A DNA stretch of 64,000 bases from CAYTAU01 sp964442075 (GCA_964442075.1 CAYTWH010000013.1:1-64000), one strand, 5' to 3'. Shown: positions 10,564 through 19,737, numbered from the stretch's first letter. A program made the numbers and translations. The notes: generated by a model not told the origin, from the sequence alone.

Positions 10564-10653
10564 ATAAAATATTTTTCATTTATCATTTACAATCATCAAT
10601 TTAACATTTTAGCTATGAATAAATGCAAAAGCGATAGTTAATTTCTAAGTTTT

Positions 10654-11895
10654 ATGCAAACAATATCTCCTTCAAAAATATCGGGTTTGTTAAAGATACC
10701 TGCTTCAAAAAGCTATATGCAGCGAACTGTTTTGGCTGCTATGTTGTCTGATGAAATATCGGAAATTGAAAATCCATGCTATTCTGATGACTCTAAAAAT
10801 ATTTTAAAAATTGCTGAAGAACTTGGTGCAAAAATCAATAAGGAGAATAACAAGATATTTATAAAAGGTGGAATAAACCCGGTAAATAATATCATAAATG
10901 TTGGAGAATCGGGTTTGACTTTGCGCATGATTATCCCAATTCTTAGTGTTTTTAATAAAAAATTTATTGTATCAGCACATGGCTCTTTACTGAAAAGACC
11001 AATTGATTTTGTTGAAATTCCATTAAAGCAACTTGGTGCAAAAATTGAAATTAATAATAATCCTATTATTGTTCAGGGACCAATTAAAGGAGGCAAAATT
11101 GAAATTGAGGCTTCAGTTAGTTCCCAGTTTTTAAGCGGACTTTTATTTGCATTACCTTTGTTAAAAGAAGATTCCGAAATTTTTGTTAAAAAGCTAAAAA
11201 GCAAACCTTATATAGACCTTACCATAGAAATTTTAAAGAAATTCGGGATTGTTATAGAAAATGAGGATTATAAACATTTCAAAATTAAAGGAAATCAAAA
11301 ATATATATCACAAAAAATAAAAATTGAAAGCGATTGGAGCAGTGCAGCTTTTATGATGGTTGCTGCTGCAATTTCGGGCAAAATAGAACTTAATGGTTTA
11401 AACATTAACTCTAAACAAGCTGACATGCAAATCATCTCTGTTCTGAAGAAAGCCGGTGCTGATATAGAAACAGATAATAAATCAATGAAAATAAGAAAAA
11501 GCCCGCTTAAAGCATTTAGTTTTGACGCCACACATTTCCCCGACCTTTTTCCGCCTTTGGTTGCGTTGGCACTTAATTGTAATGGCAGATCAGTAATAAA
11601 GGGAGTAGAAAGATTATTGTACAAAGAAAGCAACAGGGCAAATGCTCTGATAAATGAATTTACAAGGCTTGGTGCAAAAATTGAAATTCAGGAAAATGAA
11701 ATGATAATATATAACTCCAATTTAAATGGAGGAAAAGTACACTCTAATAATGACCATAGAATTGCGATGTCGTTGGCAATTGCTGCACTAAATGCAAGCG
11801 ATGATGTAATTATTGAAAATAGCCAGTGTGTTTCAAAATCTTATCCGCAGTTTTTTGAAGATTTGGATATGCTTTGCTCTTTCCAAAAATCATGA
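10654..11895 (+). CDS. aroA: 3-phosphoshikimate 1-carboxyvinyltransferase (EPSP synthase)
   Basis: Transfers enolpyruvate from PEP to shikimate 3-phosphate, the sixth shikimate step. 413 residues, near normal. Seen: PASKSYMQR (substrate Lys, Ser, Arg) at about residues 17-25, SSQFLSGLLFALP, the catalytic Asp in FPDLFPPLVALA, KESNRANAL (Glu and Arg), NDHRIAMS and the C-terminal VSKSYPQFF. The PEP-site loop reads GESGLTLRM rather than the common GNAGTxxR, a divergence I associate with this phylum. A weak hairpin with a T run (about 11915-11937) could be its terminator. Confidence 0.96.
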   Translation: MQTISPSKISGLLKIPASKSYMQRTVLAAMLSDEISEIENPCYSDDSKNILKIAEELGAKINKENNKIFIKGGINPVNNIINVGESGLTLRMIIPILSVFNKKFIVSAHGSLLKRPIDFVEIPLKQLGAKIEINNNPIIVQGPIKGGKIEIEASVSSQFLSGLLFALPLLKEDSEIFVKKLKSKPYIDLTIEILKKFGIVIENEDYKHFKIKGNQKYISQKIKIESDWSSAAFMMVAAAISGKIELNGLNINSKQADMQIISVLKKAGADIETDNKSMKIRKSPLKAFSFDATHFPDLFPPLVALALNCNGRSVIKGVERLLYKESNRANALINEFTRLGAKIEIQENEMIIYNSNLNGGKVHSNNDHRIAMSLAIAALNASDDVIIENSQCVSKSYPQFFEDLDMLCSFQKS

Positions 11896-12050
11896 TTAAG
11901 TGAAAATAAATTATGGGAGTTTCTCCATTTTTTTATTATCTTTGTTAAAGTAAACCCTTGCAACTATAGTAAATATAAACGGAATCTGTTTAGTTGCGTT
12001 ATGGGCAATATAAATAGATTAATGAAGTTTTAATAATAATGCAACAAAAT

Positions 12051-13013
12051 ATGAAACATATAATATTTCTTATTTTGATAATATTTGTCATTGGTTGCAA
12101 AAAACCAGATGATGCAAAATACGATATTATTATAACTGATACACCTGCAAACCTTGGTAAATTAAATTCAAAATATGATGATTATAATTCAGATTTACCA
12201 TACCCTCATCAAAGAATGGATATATTCTTTTCTTCTAACAGAAACAGCAAAGGGAATAACTTTGATATTGTTGCTGGAAAAATGGATTTCTCGTATCACT
12301 CAGAAGAAAATATTCTAAATGTAAATATTCCTGATGATGAGGCTCCTTCGCCGTCTAAATTAATATTTCCTAAAATTAACTCCACAAAAGATGAATTTGG
12401 TCCATATACATATTATTCGGGAAATGATTTAATTTTCATGTATGCAACTTCTTTAAATGATATATTTTCAATAAATTTTGTAGAATATACTAATTGGAAT
12501 TTTTCAAATAATAACAATGTTTCAAATTCCATTAAAATTGCAAAAATAAATGACCTCGGAGATAATTTATACCCTTCAATAGATTTTGGGAATAAAGAAT
12601 TATATTTTTGTAGTAATAGGAATAGCAATGTTTTTAATATTTACACAGCAAAGTATAGTTCAGAAATTAATAAACAATTATTAATCAGTGAAAATAACAT
12701 TGAGATTAATAAAAACACTATATTATCAAGTGTTTATAATGATAAATGTCCTTATGTAAAAGATAGTGTAATAGTCTTTACATCAACTAGAGATGGGGGG
12801 TTTGGTGGTTATGATTTGTGGTACTCAATTTACAAAGACAATTCTTGGGGTTCTCCTGTTAATTTTGGAAATAAAATAAATTCTGAATATGATGAATATA
12901 GACCTGTTTTTTTTCAAGTTATAGGATTTGATTTAATGATATTTTCATCAAATAGACCAGGTATGGGCGGGTTTGATTTGTATATTGTAAAAATTTCAAT
13001 TAGTAAAACATAA
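12051..13013 (+). CDS. PD40 beta-propeller lipoprotein
   Basis: Probable outer-membrane or periplasmic lipoprotein of 320 residues. An ATG at 12039 is in frame, but the ATG at 12051 gives a compact lipoprotein signal (MKHIIFLILIIFVIGC) with the lipid-modified Cys at residue 16. The mature part has PD40 blade motifs: SSNRNSKGNNFDIV, FCSNRNSNVFNIYT, TSTRDGGFGGYDLWY, FSSNRPGMGGFDLYIV. No TPR, OmpA or SPOR domain is present, so it is a propeller-only relative of the proteins at 1010-8202. Function unknown. A TATCTTTG at 11937-11944 could be its -7 box, without a clear -33. Confidence 0.8.
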   Translation: MKHIIFLILIIFVIGCKKPDDAKYDIIITDTPANLGKLNSKYDDYNSDLPYPHQRMDIFFSSNRNSKGNNFDIVAGKMDFSYHSEENILNVNIPDDEAPSPSKLIFPKINSTKDEFGPYTYYSGNDLIFMYATSLNDIFSINFVEYTNWNFSNNNNVSNSIKIAKINDLGDNLYPSIDFGNKELYFCSNRNSNVFNIYTAKYSSEINKQLLISENNIEINKNTILSSVYNDKCPYVKDSVIVFTSTRDGGFGGYDLWYSIYKDNSWGSPVNFGNKINSEYDEYRPVFFQVIGFDLMIFSSNRPGMGGFDLYIVKISISKT

Positions 13014-13055
13014 AACCCATAGCAACCACTAATTAACGTATGCCCCATCATACAT

Positions 13056-15158
13056 TCAAGAAATAGCACTCCAATTATGTTTACTTTTCGATAGTTTTTT
13101 TAATTGCTTAACAAGTAATTGGTTTTCTTCTTTTTCAAGGTTAGTGTCATTTTCAAGAATTTCTTCGGCTACTCTACGGGCATACTCAAGTATTTTTCCA
13201 TCTTTGGCAAGTTGGGCAATTTTAAGGTCAAAAGCTACACCGCTTTGTTGTGTACCGCCAAGGTCGCCCGGACCTCGTAATTGCAAGTCAACTTCCGAAA
13301 TTTCAAAACCATCGTTTGTACGTAACATTGTTTCGAGGCGTTTTTTACCATCATCCGATATTTTATTACCTGTCATCAAAACACAATACGATTGTTCGCC
13401 TCCTCTCCCAACCCTTCCTCTTAACTGATGCAATTGCGATAATCCAAAACGTTCAGCACTTTCAATTATCATAACAGTAGCATTTGGAATATCTACTCCA
13501 ACCTCAATTACAGTAGTTGCAATCATTATATTAGTTTGTTTATTGATAAACAATTGCATTGATTTTTCTTTCTCAACGGTTTTCATTTTTCCATGAACAA
13601 CACTAATAGCACATTGCGGAGGAGGAAAAGCTCTTGAAATACTTTCCAAACCATCTTCAAGATCTTTATAATCCATTGTTTCCGACTCCTTGATTAAAGG
13701 ATAAACAATATAAATTTGTTTGCCCTCTTTTATCTGTTTTTTAATAAAACTAAATACCAACAATCGTTTTGAATCGTTGTAATGTATTGTTTTAATTGGC
13801 TTGCGTCCCGGTGGCATTTCATCAATAACAGAAACTTCAAGGTCGCCATATAATGTCATTGCCAAAGTTCTTGGTATTGGTGTGGCAGTCATCACCAATA
13901 TATGAGGAGGATTAATATTCTTTTTCCAAAGTTTTGCTCTTTGGGCAACACCAAAGCGATGTTGTTCATCAATAATTACTATACCTAGATTTTTAAAATT
14001 AACGGTATCTTCAATCAATGCATGTGTGCCAATAAGTATTTGTAATTGCCCGTCTAAAAGCTCTTCGTGCAAAACATCTCTTTCAGCTTTTTTGGAAGAA
14101 CCTGTAAGCAAGCCAATTTTAATATTTAATCCTTTAAGAAAGTCCTCAATTGTTTTTAAATGCTGATTTGCCAAAATTTCGGTTGGTGCCATTATACAAG
14201 CCTGATATCCGTTATCTAATGCAATTAGCATGCTCATTAATGCTACAAGAGTTTTTCCGCTTCCAACATCACCTTGCAAAAGTCTGTTCATCTGTTTGCC
14301 GGAACCAATATCAGCACGAATCTCTTTAAGCACTTTTTTTTGTGCATTTGTTAACTCAAAAGGTAAATTTTTTGAATAAAAAGAATTGAAATAGTCTCCA
14401 ACTTTTGAAAAAACAAATCCATTAAACTTATTGTAACGATAAAACTTTTGTTTAATAATATTTAATTGAATATAAAACAATTCTTCAAATTTAAGACGAT
14501 ATATTGCTTTTTGCAATAAGCTGTTGTCTTGAGGAAAATGGATGTTTAACAGTGCTTTTTTTAATGAAATAAAATTATATTTTGAAATAATATAATCGGG
14601 CAATGTTTCCTGAATATAAGAGTAAATAGTTTTAAGCAACGCCTTTTGTAATTTGCTTATTGTTTTTGAAGTAACAAAACTATTTTTAAGTTTTTCACTG
14701 GTGTGATAGCCTGCTTGTAGGGATGCATTTATTCTTTCATCAATTTCTGCTACTTTTTCTATTTCAGGATGAGGAATATTTATCTGTTTGTTGAAAATAT
14801 TGGGTTTGCCAAAAACAATATATTCTTCGTCTATACTTAAACTACTTTTTATCCATTTTATTCCTTTAAACCAAACAAGTTCAATTGTACCGGTGCCATC
14901 GGTAAAACTTGCTTTTAATCGTTGTTTTCTTGCGTGCCCTGCTGTTTCAAAATTTGTTATTTTACCTTTTAACTGTATGTATGGCAATTGCGGATTAATT
15001 TCATTTATTTTATAAAATTTTGTTCTGTCAATATATTTGTAGGGAAAATAATAAAGCAAATCTTCAAAAGAAAATACATCTAATTCTTTGTTTAGCAATT
15101 CTGCACGCTTAGGCCCTACGCCCAAAAGAAATTTTATTTCGTCTTTTAAATCCGGCAT
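13056..15158 (-). CDS. recG: ATP-dependent DNA helicase RecG
   Basis: Remodels stalled replication forks and Holliday junctions. 700 residues from the chosen start. Seen: an N-terminal wedge/OB region (FLLGVGPKRAELL, PYKYIDRT), Walker A GDVGSGKT, the DEQH box IDEQHRFGV, MTATPIPRTLAMTLYGD, and the C-terminal SQLHQLRGRVGRGG and FEISEVDLQLRGPGD. An ATG four codons upstream (15170) is also in frame; I prefer 15158 because alignment to the family N-terminus begins at MPDLKDEIK. It converges with the lipoprotein gene and diverges from rpiB. Confidence 0.96.
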   Translation of the reverse strand: MPDLKDEIKFLLGVGPKRAELLNKELDVFSFEDLLYYFPYKYIDRTKFYKINEINPQLPYIQLKGKITNFETAGHARKQRLKASFTDGTGTIELVWFKGIKWIKSSLSIDEEYIVFGKPNIFNKQINIPHPEIEKVAEIDERINASLQAGYHTSEKLKNSFVTSKTISKLQKALLKTIYSYIQETLPDYIISKYNFISLKKALLNIHFPQDNSLLQKAIYRLKFEELFYIQLNIIKQKFYRYNKFNGFVFSKVGDYFNSFYSKNLPFELTNAQKKVLKEIRADIGSGKQMNRLLQGDVGSGKTLVALMSMLIALDNGYQACIMAPTEILANQHLKTIEDFLKGLNIKIGLLTGSSKKAERDVLHEELLDGQLQILIGTHALIEDTVNFKNLGIVIIDEQHRFGVAQRAKLWKKNINPPHILVMTATPIPRTLAMTLYGDLEVSVIDEMPPGRKPIKTIHYNDSKRLLVFSFIKKQIKEGKQIYIVYPLIKESETMDYKDLEDGLESISRAFPPPQCAISVVHGKMKTVEKEKSMQLFINKQTNIMIATTVIEVGVDIPNATVMIIESAERFGLSQLHQLRGRVGRGGEQSYCVLMTGNKISDDGKKRLETMLRTNDGFEISEVDLQLRGPGDLGGTQQSGVAFDLKIAQLAKDGKILEYARRVAEEILENDTNLEKEENQLLVKQLKKLSKSKHNWSAIS

Positions 15159-15261
15159 TTGTAAATACAATAATCTTACAAATTTAAAACTTTTAACGCA
15201 GCTAATGTAGATTTAAGAAAAAAATTATGTAAATTTGTAATATACACTAAAACAAAAAGCT

Positions 15262-15708
15262 ATGAACTTAAAAATTGCTCTTGCCTGCGACCATGCAGGT
15301 GTTTCCACAAAACTGGAAATTATAGAATTTCTTAAAACAAAAGGATATGAAATTAAAGATTTTGGAACAGATTCTGAAAAAAGCTGCGATTATCCCGATT
15401 ATGCTCACCCAATGGCAAAAGCAGTTGAAAAAGGAAAATTCCGGTGTGGTATTTCGCTGTGTGGAAGTGGAAATGGTATAAATATGGTTGCAAACAAATA
15501 TCCGGGTATTAGGTCTGCATTATGCTGGAACCTCGAAATTGCACGGCTGGCACGCCTGCACAACGATGCCAACATTTGTGCCATACCTGCCAGATTTATT
15601 ACAAGCAATATGGCAAAAAATATTGTAGAGATATTTTTAAACACCAAGTTTGAAAAAGGAAGGCATAAACGCAGAATTGATAAAATTCCTATTAAGAAAA
15701 AAAGTTAA
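15262..15708 (+). CDS. rpiB: Ribose 5-phosphate isomerase B
   Basis: Interconverts ribose 5-phosphate and ribulose 5-phosphate in the pentose phosphate pathway. 148 residues, normal for the LacAB/RpiB family. Seen: ACDHAGVSTKLEIIEFL at the start, CGSGNGINMVANKYPGI carrying the phosphate- and base-binding residues, and HNDANICAIPARFI. A TAAATTTG at 15230-15237 is a possible -7 box. The stop is followed immediately by a perfect 9-bp hairpin. Confidence 0.95.
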   Translation: MNLKIALACDHAGVSTKLEIIEFLKTKGYEIKDFGTDSEKSCDYPDYAHPMAKAVEKGKFRCGISLCGSGNGINMVANKYPGIRSALCWNLEIARLARLHNDANICAIPARFITSNMAKNIVEIFLNTKFEKGRHKRRIDKIPIKKKS

Positions 15709-15730
15709 ACCTGCCTGTCTGCAGGCAGGT
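15709..15730. repeat. Perfect 9-bp inverted repeat after rpiB
   Basis: ACCTGCCTG-tctg-CAGGCAGGT, beginning at the base after the rpiB stop. No T tract follows, so it is not a classical terminator. It may be a dispersed palindromic element or an mRNA 3'-end stabiliser. Confidence 0.7.
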
Positions 15731-15769
15731 TGCTACATTGTTGCCTCTAAACCTCGCGAAAAATCAATA

Positions 15770-16237
15770 ATGATAAAAAAAGAAGAAATAATTGAAGCAC
15801 AAAAAGCTTGGGGAAATGCGATTGTTAAAATTGGGAGTTTAAGAAAAAACAGGACACTTTACGAAAAAGAAGCTGAGGTTTTAATAGGAAAACTTTATGC
15901 TGTACACGAAAAAAAAATACTTTTTAAACCCAGTAAGGCTACAATTATACAGTTTCGAGAAAATATGGAAGCCGCAAAATCGTATTTTATTGGTGGAGAT
16001 AAGAATTTTTTGGAAGACAAAGGTTTTGCTTTGCATCCTTGGAAAAAGGTGCGTTTTAAAAATAGCGGAATTATTTTAGAAGAAAACCGTGCAATAGCAA
16101 TGGGCAACTACTTTTTTACAGATTTAAACAACAAGGAAATTAAAATAGAATTTACCTTAGGATATTTTAAAAACACAAATGGAGAAATAAAAATCGACCT
16201 TCATCATTCTTCTTTTCCTTATTACCAGGCGAAATGA
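15770..16237 (+). CDS. Conserved small protein, likely NTF2/SnoaL-like fold
   Basis: 155 residues from the chosen ATG at 15770 (MIKKEEIIEAQKAWGNAIVK). An upstream in-frame ATG at 15650 would overlap rpiB by about 60 bp and add residues that translate the 15709-15730 hairpin, so I reject it. The pattern EAQKAWGNAIVKIG, a central GGDKNFLEDKGFALHPW and a C-terminal beta-rich region ending IDLHHSSFPY resemble a family of small cone-shaped NTF2-like proteins, sometimes mislabelled phosphoribosyl-AMP cyclohydrolase. No catalytic residues can be assigned and no signal peptide is seen. Same strand as rpiB, 61 bp apart. Confidence 0.65.
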   Translation: MIKKEEIIEAQKAWGNAIVKIGSLRKNRTLYEKEAEVLIGKLYAVHEKKILFKPSKATIIQFRENMEAAKSYFIGGDKNFLEDKGFALHPWKKVRFKNSGIILEENRAIAMGNYFFTDLNNKEIKIEFTLGYFKNTNGEIKIDLHHSSFPYYQAK

Positions 16238-16270
16238 TTTGCGGCAGAGCTCAATTGTTATTTGTGGTCA

Positions 16271-16293
16271 CGGATTACTCTTCGTTAAATCCG
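16271..16293. repeat. Short hairpin, CGGATT arms
   Basis: CGGATT at 16271-16276 pairs with AATCCG at 16288-16293 around an 11-base loop; one or two more pairs form outside with a mismatch. It lies between two convergent genes, downstream of both. No T run follows on either strand, so a terminator role is only possible. Confidence 0.45.
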
Positions 16294-16311
16294 CGCCATT
16301 GGGGGCGTTAT

Positions 16312-16800
16312 TTAATACTTTTTAATTAAAATCTGATTATTACCATCATCATTATATATTTCAGTCTTGTATAACTTTGTATTCTTTCTGTAATATTTCC
16401 ATGTTCCTATTTTATAAAAGTTTTTTGAAAAAATACCTTCGCTTTTTAAATTCCCATTTTTATAATAATCTTTATATGGACCTATAAAAGCGTCATATAT
16501 AAAAATTCCTTCCTCAATAAGTATTCCTTTTCGATAAAATTTATGATATTTACCATAATTATTTTTACGCGCATTATGCACTGAATCATTAATGTTTTTA
16601 TAAAAATAATACTCATCATAGGATACTTTAATTCCATTAACTTTATAATTCTTAATATCTCCATTATTATTATTAATATTAATTTCTAAATAATATTTAT
16701 CAGCTTTATCCCAATTAAAAATAATTGTATCGTTACTTTGTTGTGCTAATAACATTATTGCGAGATTAAAAAATACAATTGTATATATAAGTTTAGTCAT
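16312..16800 (-). CDS. Secreted MORN-repeat-like hypothetical protein
   Basis: 162 residues from the ATG at 16800, chosen because it gives a clean signal peptide (LIYTIVFFNLAIMLLAQQ); an in-frame ATG at 16863 would put 21 polar residues in front and run into a hairpin element. The C-terminal half has MORN/YwqK-like phrases: FYRKGILIEEGIF, YKDYYKNGNLKSEGIF, GTWKYYRKNTKLYKTEIY. Such repeats occur in surface proteins and in polymorphic antitoxin-like proteins; no partner toxin is present. Very Asn/Tyr/Lys-rich. Function unknown. Confidence 0.65.
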   Translation of the reverse strand: MTKLIYTIVFFNLAIMLLAQQSNDTIIFNWDKADKYYLEININNNNGDIKNYKVNGIKVSYDEYYFYKNINDSVHNARKNNYGKYHKFYRKGILIEEGIFIYDAFIGPYKDYYKNGNLKSEGIFSKNFYKIGTWKYYRKNTKLYKTEIYNDDGNNQILIKKY

Positions 16801-16850
16801 ATTTATTTTTATATTTTGTTTACATAAAAACAATTCATTGCCCCAAATTC

Positions 16851-16909
16851 CGCAAGTTTGCAACTCGTGGTCTCTGCTTTTTCAATTAACCACCAGTTGC
16901 AAACTGGCG
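16851..16909. repeat. Inverted-repeat element A (21-bp arms, 17-base loop)
   Basis: Arms at 16851-16871 and 16889-16909 match at 19 of 21 positions, with core GTTTGCAACTCGTGGT against ACCACCAGTTGCAAAC. It lies upstream of the MORN-like gene and just after the end of the next gene. A related copy with the same loop length is at 17544-17578. Confidence 0.8.
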
Positions 16910-16939
16910 GCAGTTGGGGACACGGAACCACAAGCCCCA

Positions 16940-17458
16940 CTACCAATTTAAAGAATTAAATTTATTCTTAATCTCTAAGCTGTCTCCAAATAATCTTTGA
17001 ATTTTTCTTTGCTCTTTTCCTTCTATTCTCAAACTATAAATGTGAAGACCTGGATCAGGAATAAATAGTCTAAATTTTAATCTTCTTATAAAATTATTTT
17101 TATAAAATAATATTGTATCCAGATTACTTAATAATAAGTATTTTTTTTTATAAATAGCATTAAAATTATTTATTGAAATATCTGTATTTTCTTCGTACGA
17201 AGAATCAATTTGAGCACTTATGTAATTCCTTTTATTTTTCCAATTTCCATAATATAAATTATTACAACAATATCCTGTAGTCTCAATAAAAATATGATTA
17301 TTCTTATTAAAATGCAATATACAATTACAACCCTCAACCATTGTATGATAATTACCTTTTATATGGTTTTTAAAGTGACATGAAGAAAACAATATTGTAA
17401 TAAATATTAAAAAACAAATAATTATTATTCTATGGATTTTTTGTGTTTTTAACAACAT
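16940..17458 (-). CDS. Small hypothetical lipoprotein
   Basis: 172 residues. The N-terminus is a lipoprotein signal (IIIICFLIFITILFSSC) with the candidate lipidated Cys at residue 27. The body has CNC and CC pairs, which could form disulfides, and resembles small 'copper resistance NlpE-like' barrels only in general pattern (GNYHTMVEGCNCILHF, YYGNWKN); I do not recognise a family. A hairpin element lies upstream of the gene, as for the neighbouring small secreted gene, suggesting an accessory region. Confidence 0.6.
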   Translation of the reverse strand: MLLKTQKIHRIIIICFLIFITILFSSCHFKNHIKGNYHTMVEGCNCILHFNKNNHIFIETTGYCCNNLYYGNWKNKRNYISAQIDSSYEENTDISINNFNAIYKKKYLLLSNLDTILFYKNNFIRRLKFRLFIPDPGLHIYSLRIEGKEQRKIQRLFGDSLEIKNKFNSLNW

Positions 17459-17543
17459 TTTTATACTCTTTTTTTATAATATTAGATTTAATCATATTTA
17501 TTGGTGTTATATCCTTAAATCCTCAACTCCCACATGTTTCCGA

Positions 17544-17578
17544 ACTTGTGGTCTTAGCATTTTCCATTAATCACAAGT
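17544..17578. repeat. Inverted-repeat element B, related to element A
   Basis: ACTTGTGGT (17544-17552) and ATCACAAGT (17570-17578) pair with one mismatch around a 17-base loop (cttagcattttccatta), whose sequence resembles the element A loop (ctctgctttttcaatta). It sits upstream of the small lipoprotein gene. Confidence 0.65.
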
Positions 17579-17610
17579 CTTTATTGTAAAAATCATTTCC
17601 CAAATATAAC

Positions 17611-17638
17611 AAAAAAAGGGAGAAAACTCCCCCTTTTA
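17611..17638 (-). terminator. Rho-independent terminator of the fibronectin-like gene
   Basis: Read on the minus strand: AAAAGGGGGAG-tttt-CTCCC followed by seven T, about 60 bp past the stop at 17698. The GGGAG/CTCCC core is extended by two G-U pairs and A-U pairs. Confidence 0.75.
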
Positions 17639-17697
17639 ATTTTACAATTTATCCGCAAAGCGGTTTAAAACCGCTATGCGGGTAATAATAATTTTTT

Positions 17698-18306
17698 CTA
17701 AACCGTAATAATTTCAATCTCGCTTGCTACACCAATTTCTTTATCTTTAATTACTCCCCAAACCTGATATTGGTATGTAGCATGTGTATCCATTTGCAGG
17801 GTATCAATATAAGGGCTGTTTGTATCACGTGCCAGATATGTCCAGTCGTCTTCTGTTTTGTCAAGCCGCCTGTAAATATTCATACCATCGGTTTCGCTTT
17901 TTATAAACGAAATTTCTACACCACTGCTTACACGTCTTAGTGTAATATCGGGTTTAAAAGTTTTAGGGTCGAAAGGATTATCGGGAGCTATAATACCAAA
18001 CTTACGTCCAATTTCAGGCGTGTATTGATAATCGCTTTTTACTTTTTGAGCTATGCTTCGGCAGAGTTTTTCTACCTTGGCTCTGTCGGTAGCTGTTTTT
18101 TTAAACTGTGCCAGCTTTTTCTTAAGCAAATCAAGTTCGGTTTCAATATCCACACCAAAAATATCTGCCAGGTCTTGCAGCATTTTAATTTCTTCCTCGT
18201 TAATACCGTAATGATTTACAGTTGCTACTGCTACTTTTACAAAGTTTTTTAACCATACCAAAAACTGAATTTTGTTGCTGGGTATGTAATCTTCTTTACT
18301 TGCCAT
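17698..18306 (-). CDS. Conserved protein with helical N-terminus and fibronectin-III-like C-terminus
   Basis: 202 residues without a signal peptide. The first half (MASKEDYIPSNKIQFLVWLK, then Lys/Glu-rich helices to about residue 110) is alpha-helical. The second half (residues about 115-202: DITLRRVSSGVEISF, MNIYRRLDKTEDDWTYLA, TYQYQVWGVI) looks like one fibronectin type III sandwich. Similar proteins opening with M-A-x-K-x-D-Y-I-P are found in many Bacteroidota and often lie in variable regions; their role is not known to me. It has its own terminator and a 21-bp repeat array just upstream. Confidence 0.7.
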   Translation of the reverse strand: MASKEDYIPSNKIQFLVWLKNFVKVAVATVNHYGINEEEIKMLQDLADIFGVDIETELDLLKKKLAQFKKTATDRAKVEKLCRSIAQKVKSDYQYTPEIGRKFGIIAPDNPFDPKTFKPDITLRRVSSGVEISFIKSETDGMNIYRRLDKTEDDWTYLARDTNSPYIDTLQMDTHATYQYQVWGVIKDKEIGVASEIEIITV

Positions 18307-18366
18307 AATTTTACTTTTTTTTAATGAATAATTATAATTGATAAAAAATATTTTTTTAATAATAGT

Positions 18367-18598
18367 GTTCCCATAATAACTTTAGAGTGTTCTGTAACAA
18401 GTTTACGAGGTTCTGAAATGATTTTAGAACCTCCCAAAATAATTTTAGAATGTTCCAGAAAAACTTTACAATGTTCCAGAATGATTTTAGGGCGTTCCAA
18501 AATAACTTTAGAACGTTCTAAAATGACTTTAGAACTCCCCTGAATAGCTTTAGAATATTCCAAAATAACTTTAGAACATCCCAAAATGACTTTGGATT
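18367..18598. repeat. Tandem array of eleven 21-bp semi-palindromic units
   Basis: Units lie at a strict 21-bp step from 18389 to 18598, plus a first 22-bp unit at 18367. The best unit (18515-18535) is GTTCTAAA-atgac-TTTAGAAC, an 8-bp perfect inverted repeat. Others vary at several arm positions (GTTCCAAA, ATTCCAAA, GTTCCAGA). The array occupies the 5' side of the fibronectin-like gene. 21 is a multiple of three, so open frames cross it (heptads such as SKVILER on the minus strand), but I do not call a gene. Confidence 0.85.
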
Positions 18599-18622
18599 GT
18601 ATTTTTGAAAAATTATTTAGGC

Positions 18623-18657
<35 letters not shown>

Positions 18658-18834
18658 CCAGTAAGGGATTGCGGACTATTGGATATTATGTTATTGAAAT
18701 TCATCTTGTAAAAGTATAAAAATATTTTAATGTTACAATGGTTTAATGATTAAAATTTTAAATTGTTCTATTGTTAAATTGTTTGTTGTTTATTAACGTG
18801 ATGGGTAAAGCCACTCACGAGTTTGCGATAGTTT

Positions 18835-19737
18835 TTACTTCTTATAGTTAAATCTTAATAAAGTAGGTTTATTGTCTTCTCCTTCATTTGTAATTAACAT
18901 ATCGCAATTTTCAAGAAATGTAATTCCTTCTGCTTTATTAAAAATAGCTGAATTCAGTAGTTCTATATGCTCAATGTCTCCATTCATGTTGAATATAAAA
19001 AACAAATGCTCGGATGCAGATAGTAAATAAAGCTTTTTAGTTAATGGATGAATCCCAATAGCTGAAGTTCTAAATTTGATAAATGGTTCTTTTATTTTCT
19101 GCCCTTTTCTTTTCCTTGTCTTTGTTGGAAGATTGACTTTTTTCTCAATAGCAAATTTCTTTATTTTCTGAAGATCGAAATCAAATACAGGTTCTTTTGT
19201 TAATGTCTTGCTTGTTAAGTCGAATCCATAAATTACTCGTTTGTTTTTATATTCCGGTCCTTTTCCTATTTTTCCTTTGCATGCAATTAACAATCTGTTA
19301 TTGTTTGGGTCATAGCAAAGTCCTTCGTTATTATTTGCAGGAATACCTGTAACATAAGAAGTCAGTTTTAAGTCAGGTGCCAGATAATTTGAAATTTCAA
19401 ATAAGGTTCCATCGCTTCTCAGTATATACATGCTATTGTTAACACGCGATATGCCTTCATAGTCACCATTAATATTAAAAGTGTATTGTTTAATAATGTC
19501 ATTTTTTACAATGTTATAAATAAAGAGAATTCCATTTTCGTCTTGTATGCAGGCAAAAGTTATTGAATCAATTACTGTTAGTCCTGATATTTCTCTCAAG
19601 GTATCTGGAAGGACAAAGGAAGCGTCTGGCTTTTTCAGATTGTAGCCTGTTGTTTTTTCGTTGCTTGTGTATGTAGTAGTACAATATGATACTATTAAAA
19701 AAAGTAGTATATAGATATTTGTCACAAAATTTAACAT
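18835..19737 (-). CDS. SdiA-regulated-like beta-propeller lipoprotein
   Basis: 300 residues. The N-terminus (IYILLFLIVSYC) is a lipoprotein-like signal with Cys at about residue 19. The body matches the pattern of SdiA-regulated/esterase-like propellers: LPDTLREISGLTVID, NINGDYEGISRV, NNEGLCYDPNNNRLLIACKG, SAIGIHPLTKKLYLLSASE, FNKAEGITFLENCDMLITNE, where 'EG' motifs mark blades. It probably sits in the outer membrane or periplasm; ligand unknown. Standalone gene, no operon partner. Confidence 0.65.
   Translation of the reverse strand: MLNFVTNIYILLFLIVSYCTTTYTSNEKTTGYNLKKPDASFVLPDTLREISGLTVIDSITFACIQDENGILFIYNIVKNDIIKQYTFNINGDYEGISRVNNSMYILRSDGTLFEISNYLAPDLKLTSYVTGIPANNNEGLCYDPNNNRLLIACKGKIGKGPEYKNKRVIYGFDLTSKTLTKEPVFDFDLQKIKKFAIEKKVNLPTKTRKRKGQKIKEPFIKFRTSAIGIHPLTKKLYLLSASEHLFFIFNMNGDIEHIELLNSAIFNKAEGITFLENCDMLITNEGEDNKPTLLRFNYKK

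Noticed and set aside
10614..10640. Tiny ORF (eight codons) between aroB and aroA as a leader peptide
   Set aside because: No aromatic codons, hairpin or terminator nearby, so attenuation is not supported.
15650..15769. Upstream start for the NTF2-like gene, overlapping rpiB
   Set aside because: It would translate the post-rpiB hairpin and add residues with no family match; the ATG at 15770 fits better.
18367..18598. CRISPR-like array
   Set aside because: Units are contiguous 21-mers with no spacers, and no cas genes are present.
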